A DNA stretch of 64,000 nt from positions 1,922,001 to 1,986,000 of the forward strand of contig NC_022080.4 in NCBI RefSeq assembly GCF_000445995.2, in the 5' to 3' direction. The position numbers were made by a program, and so were the translations under genes. The notes below the pieces were generated by a model. The model had not been told where the DNA came from. It searched no databases and was given only the letters and a program-made list of their open reading frames with translations. This DNA is from Geobacillus genomosp. 3 (GTDB taxonomy: Bacteria > Bacillota > Bacilli > Bacillales > Anoxybacillaceae). Below, piece by piece: positions 54,847 to 63,664 of this stretch. Each line of letters begins with the position of its first letter. The stretch's first letter is position 1.

Positions 54847-55971
54847 ATGAAACGGCAGCGCGTCGTTGTCAAAATCGGGAGCAGCTCGCTCACCGATCCG
54901 AAAGGCGGCCTTTGCCGCGACAAACTGCTCAACCATGTCGAAGCCATCGCCCATTTGAAACAGCTCGGCCATGACGTCATTCTCATCACCTCCGGCGCCG
55001 TCGCCGCCGGGTTCGGGCCGCTCGGCTACCCGGCGCGGCCGACGACGATCGCCGGCAAACAGGCCGCTGCCGCCGTCGGGCAAAGCTTGCTCATGCAGGC
55101 GTACAGCTCGGCGTTCGCCCGCTTTGGCTTCACGGCTGCCCAACTGTTGTTGACGCGCAGCGACTTTTACAGCCGCGAGCGGTTTCGCAACTTGTTCGCC
55201 ACGATGACGACGTTGCTCGAACATGGGGCGATCCCGGTCATCAATGAAAACGACTCCGTTTCTGTTGAAGAATTGACGTTTGGCGACAATGACATGCTTT
55301 CGGCGCTTGTCGCCGGCTTTTTGCACGCCGATGCGCTCATTTTGCTGACCGATATTAACGGGCTGTATGACGCCAATCCGAAAACGAACCCGCAAGCGAA
55401 AAAATATGCCTTTTTGCCGCACATTACAGACGAGATGGTCGAAGCGGCCGGCGGCAGCGGCTCGGCGGTCGGCACCGGCGGCATGCGCTCGAAGCTGTCA
55501 GCCGCTCAAAAAGCGTTGTCCTTCGGCGTCAGCGTTTTTATCGGCACCGGACGCGGCAAAGAAACACTCGCCGATATTTTAGCCGGAAAAGGCGACGGGA
55601 CGTACATCGGCGCCCCGTTCCCGAAACAAATGCAAATGCATAAGCAATGGATCGCGTATCACGCGCCGGTTGCCGGCACGATCACCGTTGACAGCGGCGC
55701 GGAGGAAGCGCTCCTTGCGCGCGGCAAAAGCTTGCTTCCCGCCGGCGTCACAGCCGTTTCCGGCGACTTTCATGCGATGGATGTCGTCGATGTCGTCAAT
55801 GAAAAAGGGATCACGATCGGCCGCGGCCAAGTGTATTATGCCGCCGCCGATTTAGAAAAAGTAAAAGGACTCCCGAGCGACGAAGCGCGGCAATACTCGT
55901 ACTTGCACCGCCCGGAAGTCATTCACCGCGACAATTGGGTCACATTGCGAAAGGAGAGTGTATTCAAATGA
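54847..55971 (+). CDS. proB: Glutamate 5-kinase
   Basis: A 374-residue enzyme: amino acid kinase domain ([12 protein letters not shown] at 6, [15 protein letters not shown] near 50, [25 protein letters not shown] near 133, [16 protein letters not shown] near 208), then a C-terminal PUA domain from about 275. First step of proline synthesis. ATG 54847 follows AAGGAGGG. Its stop overlaps the proA start. Confidence 0.95.
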   Translation: MKRQRVVVKIGSSSLTDPKGGLCRDKLLNHVEAIAHLKQLGHDVILITSGAVAAGFGPLGYPARPTTIAGKQAAAAVGQSLLMQAYSSAFARFGFTAAQLLLTRSDFYSRERFRNLFATMTTLLEHGAIPVINENDSVSVEELTFGDNDMLSALVAGFLHADALILLTDINGLYDANPKTNPQAKKYAFLPHITDEMVEAAGGSGSAVGTGGMRSKLSAAQKALSFGVSVFIGTGRGKETLADILAGKGDGTYIGAPFPKQMQMHKQWIAYHAPVAGTITVDSGAEEALLARGKSLLPAGVTAVSGDFHAMDVVDVVNEKGITIGRGQVYYAAADLEKVKGLPSDEARQYSYLHRPEVIHRDNWVTLRKESVFK

Positions 55972-57209
55972 CCGAACTGCTTGAAAAAGCCGAACGTCTG
56001 AAAACCGCGGCGCAGACGCTGGCCATGCTGTCAACGGAGGAAAAAAACGCGGCATTGGCAAAAATCGCCGAGGCTCTTGACCGGGAACGCGCCTTCATTT
56101 TGCAAGAAAATGAGAAAGATATGGCTCAAGGTCGCGAGCAAGGGCTGTCACCGGCTTTGCTTGACCGACTGCAGCTCACCGACGAACGAATGGACCAAAT
56201 CATCGGCGGCGTCCACCAAGTCGCTTCCCTTCTCGATCCGGTCGGGGAAATCGTCAGTGAGTGGACGCGGCCGAACGGACTTCGCATTCAAACGGTGCGC
56301 GTGCCGCTCGGAGTGGTCGGCATGGTGTATGAAGCGCGGCCGAACGTCACGGTCGATGCCGCCAGCCTTTGCCTGAAAACCGGAAACGCCGTCCTGCTCC
56401 GCGGCAGCTCGTCGGCGCTTCACTCAAACAAAGCGCTTGTTTCCGTCATGAAAGGGGCGCTTCGCACCACCGCCGTGCCCGATGCGGCCATTGAACTGCT
56501 GGAGGACACGAGCCGGGAAACGGCGCAACAGATGTTCCGCCTCAATAACTATTTGGATGTGCTCATCCCGCGCGGCGGCGCCGGGCTCATCCGCTCGGTC
56601 ATCGAAAATGCCACCGTGCCGGTGCTTGAGACCGGCGTCGGCAACTGCCATATTGTCATCGACGAATCAGCCGAGCGGCAAATGGCGATCGAGATCGTCC
56701 TGAACGCCAAATTGCAGCGGCCGTCCGTCTGCAACGCCGTTGAAACGGTGCTCATTCATGAAACATGGCCGCACACAAGTGACTTGCTTGAGACGCTTCA
56801 CGCCCGTGGCGTTGAGCTGCGCGGCGACGACCGCCTCGCGTCATCGCATCCGTTCATCAAGCCGGCGACGGAAGACGACTGGCATGCGGAATATTTGGCG
56901 CCGATTTTGGCGGTTAAGCTCGTCGCCGATGTCGATGAGGCGATTGCCCATATCCGCCGTTACGGAACGAAGCACTCGGAGGCGATCATCACCGAAAACG
57001 AAACGAACGTCCGCCGCTTTTTCCAAGCGGTCGACGCCGCTGTCTTGTACCATAACGCGTCCACCCGCTTCACGGACGGCGAGCAGTTCGGCTACGGGGC
57101 GGAAATCGGCATCAGCACGCAAAAGCTGCACGCCCGTGGCCCGATGGGGCTTGTCGCCATCACGACGACGAAATCGCTCGTGTACGGGACGGGGCAAATT
57201 CGCAAGTAA
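55968..57209 (+). CDS. proA: Gamma-glutamyl phosphate reductase
   Basis: A 413-residue ALDH-like reductase. It has [37 protein letters not shown] near 105-145, [12 protein letters not shown] near 225, the catalytic Cys in [14 protein letters not shown] near 252, and [24 protein letters not shown] near 375. It reduces glutamyl-5-phosphate to the semialdehyde. ATGA overlap with proB. Confidence 0.95.
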   Translation: MTELLEKAERLKTAAQTLAMLSTEEKNAALAKIAEALDRERAFILQENEKDMAQGREQGLSPALLDRLQLTDERMDQIIGGVHQVASLLDPVGEIVSEWTRPNGLRIQTVRVPLGVVGMVYEARPNVTVDAASLCLKTGNAVLLRGSSSALHSNKALVSVMKGALRTTAVPDAAIELLEDTSRETAQQMFRLNNYLDVLIPRGGAGLIRSVIENATVPVLETGVGNCHIVIDESAERQMAIEIVLNAKLQRPSVCNAVETVLIHETWPHTSDLLETLHARGVELRGDDRLASSHPFIKPATEDDWHAEYLAPILAVKLVADVDEAIAHIRRYGTKHSEAIITENETNVRRFFQAVDAAVLYHNASTRFTDGEQFGYGAEIGISTQKLHARGPMGLVAITTTKSLVYGTGQIRK

Positions 57210-57232
57210 AGCAAATCGGAGCGCCTTAGCGA

Positions 57233-57267
57233 AGCCGGCAGCTAGAAAATGGGCGGCCGGCTCTTTT
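57233..57267 (+). terminator. Terminator of proBA
   Basis: AGCCGGC pairs with GCCGGCT across 16 bases, followed by CTTTTT. Confidence 0.8.
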
Positions 57268-57309
57268 TCCACCAAAACGTACACAAGGGGAGTCATAGCA
57301 ATACCTTTT

Positions 57310-57603
57310 ATGGATTTTCGCAGCGATACAGTGACCAAACCGGCGCCCGAGATGTGCCGAGCGATGTTTGACGCCGAAGTCGGCGATGACGTGTACGATG
57401 TCGCCGGTGTAGAAACGAACATCGTTCTTTGCGATATTCACGGCACCGGACTGTCCAACGACGAGTTTGTCGCCCGCCTAAAAGAAGCGGGCATCTTGGC
57501 CAGCCCGTTCGATGCCGGCGTCATCCGCTTTGTCACCCACCGGGAAATCACCGCCGACTCGATGCAAACCGCCAGCGAGCGGATGCGCCGGATGCTCTCC
57601 TAA
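57310..57603 (+). pseudogene. Low-specificity L-threonine aldolase with a large internal deletion
   Basis: 97 codons. The first 28 residues (MDFRSDTVTKPAPEM to GDDVY) are the N terminus of threonine aldolase. Sequence then jumps to the C-terminal domain (ETNIVLCDIHGTGLSNDEF, ILASPFDAGVIRFVTHREIT) and the normal end. About 200 residues are missing, including the PLP-binding Lys, so the product cannot be active. The frame is kept across the junction. Confidence 0.9.
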
Positions 57604-57608
57604 AGCAT

Positions 57609-57648
57609 AAAACGATCCGGACCCAACGCATGGCTTCCGGATCGTTTT
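57609..57648. terminator. Bidirectional terminator between the aldolase remnant and gtrA
   Basis: A 13-bp perfect stem AAAACGATCCGGA/TCCGGATCGTTTT with a 14-base loop. Confidence 0.92.
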
Positions 57649-57649
57649 C

Positions 57650-58054
57650 TTATTTTCCCGTTTCCGCAAACACCCAAACACGGCTGCCGACAAAGTTCAC
57701 CGCCATCCCGGCCATTGTAGCCGCCATTTTCGTCAGCCAAAGCGGCGCGAGCCGTTCCGCTGCAAGCAAAACCGCCAGCGACGCGCCAAGCGACAACCCG
57801 TTGACGGCAAGAAAGCGCAAAAATTCCCCGATATTCGCCTTTCGCTTCACTTCAAACGTCCAACGCCGGTTCCAAATGTAGCTGTTGGCCATCCCGGCAC
57901 CATAGGAAGCCATTTGGGCGGCCGCCGCCGGGACGCTGAGCGCCGCAAGCACAAAAAAGACGACAAAATCAATCGCCGTATTGCCCACCCCGACGACGGC
58001 AAACCGCCATACCGCTTGTTTTTCTTTACGAAATGTATGAAGGTTTTCGTTCAT
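57650..58054 (-). CDS. GtrA family membrane protein
   Basis: A 134-residue protein with four membrane helices (about 18-36, 42-60, 76-95, 100-122) and the motif RFAVVGVGNTAIDFVVFF. GtrA-type proteins flip undecaprenyl-phosphate-linked sugars, usually beside a GT2 glycosyltransferase. That partner is the truncated gene just upstream, whose stop overlaps this start (ATGA). Confidence 0.85.
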   Translation of the reverse strand: MNENLHTFRKEKQAVWRFAVVGVGNTAIDFVVFFVLAALSVPAAAAQMASYGAGMANSYIWNRRWTFEVKRKANIGEFLRFLAVNGLSLGASLAVLLAAERLAPLWLTKMAATMAGMAVNFVGSRVWVFAETGK

Positions 58055-58569
58055 GTTTCGTTGTGACTCCCCATGTTTCGTTGATAATATAAAAGCGGCC
58101 GATCTTTCACTTCATCGTAAATACGCCCGATACACTCTCCAATTGCACCAAGCATGAGCCATGTCACCCCGTTGCCAAGAAGCATGGCCATCAACAGCGA
58201 CGCCCAGCCCGCGACTGTCGAATGGGCGAACCATTTGGAGCGAAGGACGACGAACATCCCCTCAACGCCGGCAGCCGACAACAAGAATCCAAGCCAACCC
58301 GCCAGCTTCAGCGGCCTATAGGAAAAGGAGGTGATGCCATCAAACGAAAAGCGAATCATTTTTTGGAGCGGGTATTTCGTCTCACCGACGAAACGCGGCT
58401 CTCGCTCGTACTCGACCGCCGTCTGCCAGAAACCGCCCCAGCTCACCAGCCCCCGGACAAAACGGCTTCGCTCCCTCATATAGCGTAACTGATCGCACAC
58501 CTTCCGGTCAATGAGACGCAAATCGCCCACATCAACAGGGATATCAATCTCGGTTGCCGTCCGCAGCAA
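58051..58569 (-). pseudogene. GT2 glycosyltransferase (DPM1/GtrB-like), C-terminal part only
   Basis: The first visible codons read TATEIDIPVDVGDLRLIDRKV, normally about residue 150 of a GtrB-type enzyme, followed by ERSRFVRGLVSWGGF, PLQKMIRFSFDGITSFSYRPLK and two C-terminal membrane helices. The catalytic N-terminal domain (nucleotide-sugar site, DxD) is absent. It is followed directly by gtrA. The frame remains open, so a membrane stub could be made, but without transferase activity. Confidence 0.85.
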
Positions 58570-58599
58570 CCGGCACTCTTCGTTTCCCCAGAGAAGGCG

Positions 58600-58733
58600 C
58601 CGGGTTTGCCGATGCCGAGGTTGACGCCTTTGATCAATAGCGGCTCCCAGCGCCCGTTAAGGAAAGATTGTCCAGCAAGAACGAGCAAGGGCGGCGTGCC
58701 AATTTTCCTTGGCGGTCTATCGCCCTTCAAACC
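58600..58733 (-). pseudogene. N-terminal fragment of another gene fused to the GT2 remnant
   Basis: In a different frame, LNGRWEPLLIKGVNLGIGKP and GAFSGE can be read. This looks like the start of a glycoside-hydrolase-like protein often found next to GT2 genes. It breaks off just where the GT2 fragment begins, so a deletion between two neighbouring genes probably joined them around 58575-58605. Confidence 0.5.
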
Positions 58734-58740
58734 ATAGCAA

Positions 58741-58775
58741 AAAAAAAAGCAAGCCCCTTGCTAGGAGCTTGCCCG
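58741..58775 (-). terminator. Terminator, probably of aroK
   Basis: GCAAGC/GCTTGC stem with inner pairs, followed by ten T on the minus strand. Confidence 0.75.
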
Positions 58776-58926
58776 CCGCCATGCCTCCCCTAGGGGGGAT
58801 GGTGATGTAGTGCAAAATACTACTGATTCCATCAACTTCTCAATTAGAGAAGCTTCGCACAATCAGCTTTCCTTTCTGATGAAAATGCCGCCGATTCGCG
58901 CGTGACAGCCGTTTTTCACCTGCCTT

Positions 58927-59493
58927 TTAGCGGTTCGGCTCATAGACGTCCCATGTCCATTTGATCGACTCGACGATTTGCTCGGCCGCCTGTTCCGCTT
59001 CCAGTTCATTGATCACGACGCGCGAGTGATGAAGCGCGTAAGCCGACTGCCGCTGGAAAAAGAGCTGCTCCACTTCTTCCAGCGTCTTGTTTTTCAACAC
59101 CGGCCGGCTGTCGACAATAAGCGGCAGCCGCTCTTCTTTCCAATGCTCCCACGACAAGTCAAGGAAAAAGACGATGCCATGAGCCAAACAGGCGCGCCGC
59201 ACCTCTTCCTGCAAGTACGCGCCGCCGCCGAGCGAAAGAATTTTCAGCCTTGTATTTGTGCACAAATCGACGATCAGCTCGCGCTCCACCTGCCGAAAGT
59301 ACGCTTCCCCTTTTTGCGCGAACATCTCCGGAATCGACATCCCGTGCCGCCGCTCGATTTCCGCGTCGACATCAATAAAGTCACGGTACAGCTTTTTCGC
59401 CACCAGCTGCCCGATCGTCGTTTTCCCCGCTCCCATAAAGCCGATCAAAATGATGTTCCGTTCGCGGAGCGGGATGGCGGTTTGTCTGTTCAT
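58927..59493 (-). CDS. aroK: Shikimate kinase
   Basis: A 188-residue P-loop kinase: Walker A IGFMGAGKTTIG near 17, DVDAEIERRHGMSIPEMFAQKGEAYFRQVE near 40-70 with the shikimate-binding Asp and Arg, and LSLGGGAYL near 90. It phosphorylates shikimate in aromatic amino acid synthesis. ATG 59493 has AAGGAGAG at 7 bases. The next gene upstream, aroD, belongs to the same pathway. 58780-58926 shows no further gene. Confidence 0.93.
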   Translation of the reverse strand: MNRQTAIPLRERNIILIGFMGAGKTTIGQLVAKKLYRDFIDVDAEIERRHGMSIPEMFAQKGEAYFRQVERELIVDLCTNTRLKILSLGGGAYLQEEVRRACLAHGIVFFLDLSWEHWKEERLPLIVDSRPVLKNKTLEEVEQLFFQRQSAYALHHSRVVINELEAEQAAEQIVESIKWTWDVYEPNR

Positions 59494-59563
59494 GATGCAC
59501 TCTCCTTTCTTCCCCAACCGACACGTACTCGCCAAGCCTTAGCCATATTCCCGCCAACACCGG

Positions 59564-60331
59564 TCAGCGGCTATATGTTTGCAAAACCGACAGCACCGCC
59601 CGCACATCCTCAATCGGAATTTGCCCTGGGGCGGAGCTTTGGTTTCCGACAGCAAACGTCACCGCTGAGCCAAACAGCCAGCCAGCCAGCCGGGTAATAG
59701 CACCGAGTCCGCCCATCGCCATCGTAATGAGCGGGATCGACAGCTCACATCGCGCTTCCTCTGTCGCCTGCAACAAGACAAGCACATCTCCCGGCGATTT
59801 AGGCATTACCGCCACTTTGGCGATGTCGGCGCCGTACCGCTCAGCCGCGCGCATATCCGCCACAATCGTTTCTTTCGAAGGAGTGCCGTCAAAGTAATGG
59901 CGCGACACAATGAGTCGAATGCCGCATTGTTCCGCCATGCGGCGCACATCCGCAATACGGTCTCCATAAGCTAGCTCATAGTCTACCAAATCGACCGTCC
60001 GACTTTCACACACCGCCGCAAGCAGCCGCTCCCTTTCGTTTTCATCGAGCGGAATCGGCTGCCCCCCTTCCCGCTCGGAACGGATCGTAAACAAAATCGG
60101 AATGTCCCCCGCTACGCTCCGAAGCGCACGGGCCGTCGCCAATACGCGGTCTTGATCATCAATCATTCGAAAAAAATCAGCCCGCCATTCAAGCAAATCC
60201 GGCCGCTTCCGGCACACTTCCTCCGCCTCGCGCAGCACTTGTTCGTCATCCGCTCCGACAATAGGAGCGCAAATGCACGGCTCTTCGCCGCCGATCCATA
60301 TGTGTCTCACTTTTATCGCCTTTCGTTGCAT
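59564..60331 (-). CDS. aroD: 3-dehydroquinate dehydratase, type I
   Basis: A 255-residue class I enzyme. LLEWRADFF near 48, the catalytic His in IVSRHYFDGTPSKE near 140, and the Schiff-base Lys in DIAKVAVMPKSPGDVLVLL near 168, followed by PLITMAMGGLGAITRL. It makes 3-dehydroshikimate. ATG 60331 follows GGAGGAG. 70 bases separate it from aroK, so the two are likely co-transcribed. Confidence 0.93.
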   Translation of the reverse strand: MQRKAIKVRHIWIGGEEPCICAPIVGADDEQVLREAEEVCRKRPDLLEWRADFFRMIDDQDRVLATARALRSVAGDIPILFTIRSEREGGQPIPLDENERERLLAAVCESRTVDLVDYELAYGDRIADVRRMAEQCGIRLIVSRHYFDGTPSKETIVADMRAAERYGADIAKVAVMPKSPGDVLVLLQATEEARCELSIPLITMAMGGLGAITRLAGWLFGSAVTFAVGNQSSAPGQIPIEDVRAVLSVLQTYSR

Positions 60332-60536
60332 CAACGGCTCCTCCCATCATGCTTGTCAAACAGCAGCCAAAGGAAACGAAGCCAAACGGAACGTATAGCA
60401 CCGTCCCCAGTCTGCCCGCCGCAAACCATTGTATAAGATTCCCTTCCCTAGGCATCACCGCGAAAAATCAACTTGTCAAGCACCTGCTTTTTAGAAGATA
60501 ACAGAAAACCCGTTCTTATGCAATATTCAAACAATA

Positions 60537-60565
60537 TAGACAGATCAAATCTAGTTTGCTATAAT
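60537..60565 (+). promoter_or_regulatory. Sigma-A promoter of the MFS transporter gene
   Basis: TAGACA (60537-60542), 17-base spacer, perfect TATAAT (60560-60565). Confidence 0.8.
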
Positions 60566-60662
60566 TCTTTTTATCGCTTCACTGCAAAAAAATACAAAAG
60601 GTGGAACGTTATCCCCTCGTACACCATTATAATTCTTTCAAACGTAGGATGGTGAATCATTT

Positions 60663-61970
60663 ATGGTGAAAAAACGCCGCTGGGCGGTTGCCTCCTTGAT
60701 TGCCGTAGGAGTCATCGTCAACTATTTTGACCGCATTAACATGTCGGTCGGCATTCAGCCGCTTTCCGAAGAATTCAACCTAACCCCGGGGCAGCTTGGC
60801 ATTTTGCTATCAGCGTTTGCTTGGTCATACGCCCTGCTGCAAATCCCAGCCGGCGTCATCCTTGATAAAATCGGCGTCAAATGGGTGACGCGTGTCGGGA
60901 CGATCATTTGGACAGTGGCGTGCTTTTTGACTGCCATCGCCAGCGGCCAAGGGCTTGTTATGTTGTCACGCGTTCTCTTGGGCATCGGAGAAGCACCGTA
61001 TTTCCCGGCAGCCGCCAAAGCGGTCGGCCAGTGGTTCCCACGCCACGAGCGAGCGACCGCGATTTCCCTTTATGACGCCCAATCGAAGCTGTCAAACGCC
61101 ATCGGAACCCCGATTATCGCTTGGATCATCACCGAATGGGGATGGCGGGCCGGTTTTTATACGACCGCGGTGCTCAGCTTAGTTTACGCCGTCATGTTCT
61201 GGGTGACATACCGCGATCCGCATGAAGACAAACAGCTGTCCAAAGAAGAGTACGACTATATCGTCCAGGGCGGAGCGCAAAAGTCAGACGAAACGTCCGG
61301 AAACGTTTGGAAAACGATCCGGTATTTGCTGACGAAGAAAAAGGTGTGGGCGACATTGATCGGCTTCGCCGCGTATGGCTACTCGTGGTTTTTGTTTCTC
61401 ACGTGGCTTCCTGGCTATTTGGCAACGGAAATGCATATGTCGGTGCTCAAATCAGGCTGGTATGCCGCGATCCCGTGGATCGTTGGCACAATCTCCGAAA
61501 TCGTCATCGGCGGATGGCTTGTCGACCGGTTGATAAACAAAGGAGGACGGGCAACGCGCGTACGAAAAACGTTTTTGGTCATCGGCATGCTGCTCGGGCT
61601 GTCCGTCATCGGCGCCGCCTTCACGACGAATCCGAACATCGCGATTCTTTGTATCTCAATCGCGCTCGGCGGCTTAGTCATCACCTCATCGATCGCCTAC
61701 AGCATCCCGACGTTTATCGCCCCGCCAGGCACCGTCGGGACGTTAACCGGCCTATTGACGTTCGGCAACAACTCAATGGCCATTGTCGCGCCGATCGTCA
61801 CCGGCTTTATCGTCCAAGCAACCGGCTCGTTTATGTACGCGTTTCTCGTCGCCGCGCTCATTTTGCTTGCCGGCATTTTCAGCTATCTATTCCTGCTGAC
61901 AGATTTAGAGCCGATCGAGCCGATGCCGGAATCAGCCAACAACATGCGCATCCATACAAAAACGCATTGA
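60663..61970 (+). CDS. MFS transporter, anion:cation symporter (ACS) family
   Basis: A 435-residue permease with twelve membrane segments. ACS features are VNYFDRINMSVGIQPL near 20, FAWSYALLQIPAGVILDKIG near 52, and GIGEAPYFPAAAKAVGQWFPRHERATAIS near 100. Relatives import sugar acids such as glucarate, galactonate or hexuronates with protons. It is convergent with a zinc alcohol dehydrogenase that could oxidise such a substrate (inference). AGGATGG lies about 9 bases before the ATG. Confidence 0.88.
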   Translation: MVKKRRWAVASLIAVGVIVNYFDRINMSVGIQPLSEEFNLTPGQLGILLSAFAWSYALLQIPAGVILDKIGVKWVTRVGTIIWTVACFLTAIASGQGLVMLSRVLLGIGEAPYFPAAAKAVGQWFPRHERATAISLYDAQSKLSNAIGTPIIAWIITEWGWRAGFYTTAVLSLVYAVMFWVTYRDPHEDKQLSKEEYDYIVQGGAQKSDETSGNVWKTIRYLLTKKKVWATLIGFAAYGYSWFLFLTWLPGYLATEMHMSVLKSGWYAAIPWIVGTISEIVIGGWLVDRLINKGGRATRVRKTFLVIGMLLGLSVIGAAFTTNPNIAILCISIALGGLVITSSIAYSIPTFIAPPGTVGTLTGLLTFGNNSMAIVAPIVTGFIVQATGSFMYAFLVAALILLAGIFSYLFLLTDLEPIEPMPESANNMRIHTKTH

Positions 61971-62063
61971 AGCCGAATACACCGAAACCCAACGCAATAC
62001 AATGTACCAACAAATCTGTTCTCTTGCATCAAGAAGCACAAAAGGTGTTTTCTTTACGCAGAC

Positions 62064-62095
62064 GAGCTAGTCCAAACAAGGACTAGCTCCTTTGT
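62064..62095 (+). terminator. Terminator of the MFS gene
   Basis: GAGCTAGTCC pairs perfectly with GGACTAGCTC, followed by CTTTGTTT. Confidence 0.8.
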
Positions 62096-62161
62096 TTCGC
62101 ATGACGCTCCAAGTTGAGAATACGAGAATGGCTTCCCTTTCCCGCCGCGCAAACATTGCCA

Positions 62162-63145
62162 TCATCCGAACTGCAGCACCACTTTTCCAGGCTGACCCGA
62201 CGCTGCCGCTTCATATGCCTTTTCATATTCGGCAATCGGGAACGTTTTCGCAATGATCTGCTCAACTGGAAACGGCATCATCCGTAAATAGTGGATGGCT
62301 TTCATATAATCGCCCGGAAACTGATAAATAATGGAGCCATGAATGATCAGCTCATGGCGGACGATGCGAACAACTGGAAACGTCGCCTCATTCACTAAAC
62401 CAAGCAAAACGACATGTCCGCCCGGCCGGGCAAGTTCCACCGCCTGTTTAGCCGCGCTCGCAGCCCCGGCGGCCTCAATCACCACATCATACTTCTCCTC
62501 GGGAAGCGTATCATATGTAAACGTCCGCACATCAACGATCGTCTTAACCGTCTCAAGCTTAAGCGGATTCACGTCAATTGCCGTCACATCAGCCCCCAAA
62601 TAGCGGGCCAAAACAGCAGCCATCATCCCCTCATTGCCGCAGCCGACCACAGCGACTTTCGTTCCTTTGTCAATCCCGACTTTCCCAAGCGCATGAACCA
62701 CGACAGCAAACGGCTCAACAAGCACAGCCCTTTCATCGGCCAAGTCATCAGGAACCGGAAGCACATAGCGCGAAGAAATCACAAACTCCGACGAAAACAC
62801 CCCGTCCATATTCACGCCAAGCGATCGTTTCTTTTCACATATATTTGTTTGCCCTTTTCGGCAAAACTCGCACTCTCCACAATACGTATTCGGCAGCACA
62901 ACGACCCGCGTCCCGACATCATACCGCGCCCGCTCCCCCTTCTCAACCACCACCCCAACCAACTCATGTCCTGCCCGCACCGGGTAGTCCGCATGCGGAA
63001 GCTTTCCTTTCCAGACACTAATATCCGATCCACAAATCCCGCCATACGTCGGCCGCACCTTCACCTCCTCTCCGACAGGATGGCCCGCCTCTCCAACATA
63101 CCGCCACTGCAGCTTATGCGGATTCGTCACATAAAGAGCAAACAT
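62162..63145 (-). CDS. Zinc-dependent alcohol (polyol/sugar-acid) dehydrogenase
   Basis: A 327-residue MDR enzyme. Catalytic zinc Cys in GGICGSDISVWKG near 36, His in AGHELVGVV near 60, the four-Cys structural zinc loop YCGECEFCRKGQTNICEKKR near 90, and NAD motif VAVVGCGNEGMMAAV near 165. It resembles the RspB/threonine-dehydrogenase-like branch that oxidises sugar acids or polyols. The substrate cannot be set from sequence. Confidence 0.85.
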   Translation of the reverse strand: MFALYVTNPHKLQWRYVGEAGHPVGEEVKVRPTYGGICGSDISVWKGKLPHADYPVRAGHELVGVVVEKGERARYDVGTRVVVLPNTYCGECEFCRKGQTNICEKKRSLGVNMDGVFSSEFVISSRYVLPVPDDLADERAVLVEPFAVVVHALGKVGIDKGTKVAVVGCGNEGMMAAVLARYLGADVTAIDVNPLKLETVKTIVDVRTFTYDTLPEEKYDVVIEAAGAASAAKQAVELARPGGHVVLLGLVNEATFPVVRIVRHELIIHGSIIYQFPGDYMKAIHYLRMMPFPVEQIIAKTFPIAEYEKAYEAAASGQPGKVVLQFG

Positions 63146-63664
63146 ATCGCCACCACCAATACCGAAACGTTTTTTTCTTCCTAATGATACGCCTACTTCC
63201 TTTCCTCATGCAAGACAAATTCCCCATATTTCGTCACAGCCGCCCCCTGCCTTCGTGAAACATAGAAAACCCGGAAAGACGGCAACAGCCCATCCTTCCG
63301 GGTGCACGATATTACGAATCTGCTGTCACTCGCATCCTCTAAACGAGGCCCATTTCTATCAAGGGAAACAACAGCCGAAATTGATGGTGCACTCAAAACC
63401 TGTTTCAATCCTCATAAACGAGGCCCGTTTCTATCAAGAGCATCTTTCTTTTGCCATTGATTTTCTAAGGCGGCAAGGGGCTGTTTTGCCCCCCCCTTGC
63501 ACCCCTGAAAAATAAAATATGGTTATGTCAACTTAGGCGATTGAGTGAAATCGTCAACCGTCCAATCGTTGGATCAATCAACAACTTATTTCGCCTAACG
63601 AAAGAAAAACCGCCTTGCACACCTCCCGCATTTCGGCGGCCGTTTTGGGGTGTGCCGCTCCCGT
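63146..63664. other. Interval with a terminator-like hairpin and two degenerate repeats
   Basis: ACCCGGAA/TTCCGGGT (63270-63305) is followed on the minus strand by TTTTC, so a minus-strand transcript may end here. Two related 37-base units follow (separate entry). A weak CCGCC/GGCGG hairpin with T5 near 63611-63640 may terminate the HAD gene. No supported protein gene. Confidence 0.5.
63331..63438. repeat. Two degenerate direct repeats, 75-base period (possible CRISPR remnant)
   Basis: Unit 1 (ATCCTCTAAACGAGGCCC then ATTTCTATCAAG, ending 63363) and unit 2 (ATCCTCATAAACGAGGCCC then GTTTCTATCAAG, ending 63438) share about 28 of 31 positions. Unit 2 is preceded by TGTTTCA, giving a repeat of about 37 and a spacer of about 38. 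No third copy at the expected distance and no cas gene in the window. Confidence 0.4.

Noticed and set aside
56740..57309. Plus-strand frame reading into the threonine aldolase remnant
   Set aside because: This part lies inside proA in another frame with Arg/Ser-rich composition; only 57310-57603 is real sequence of a gene family.
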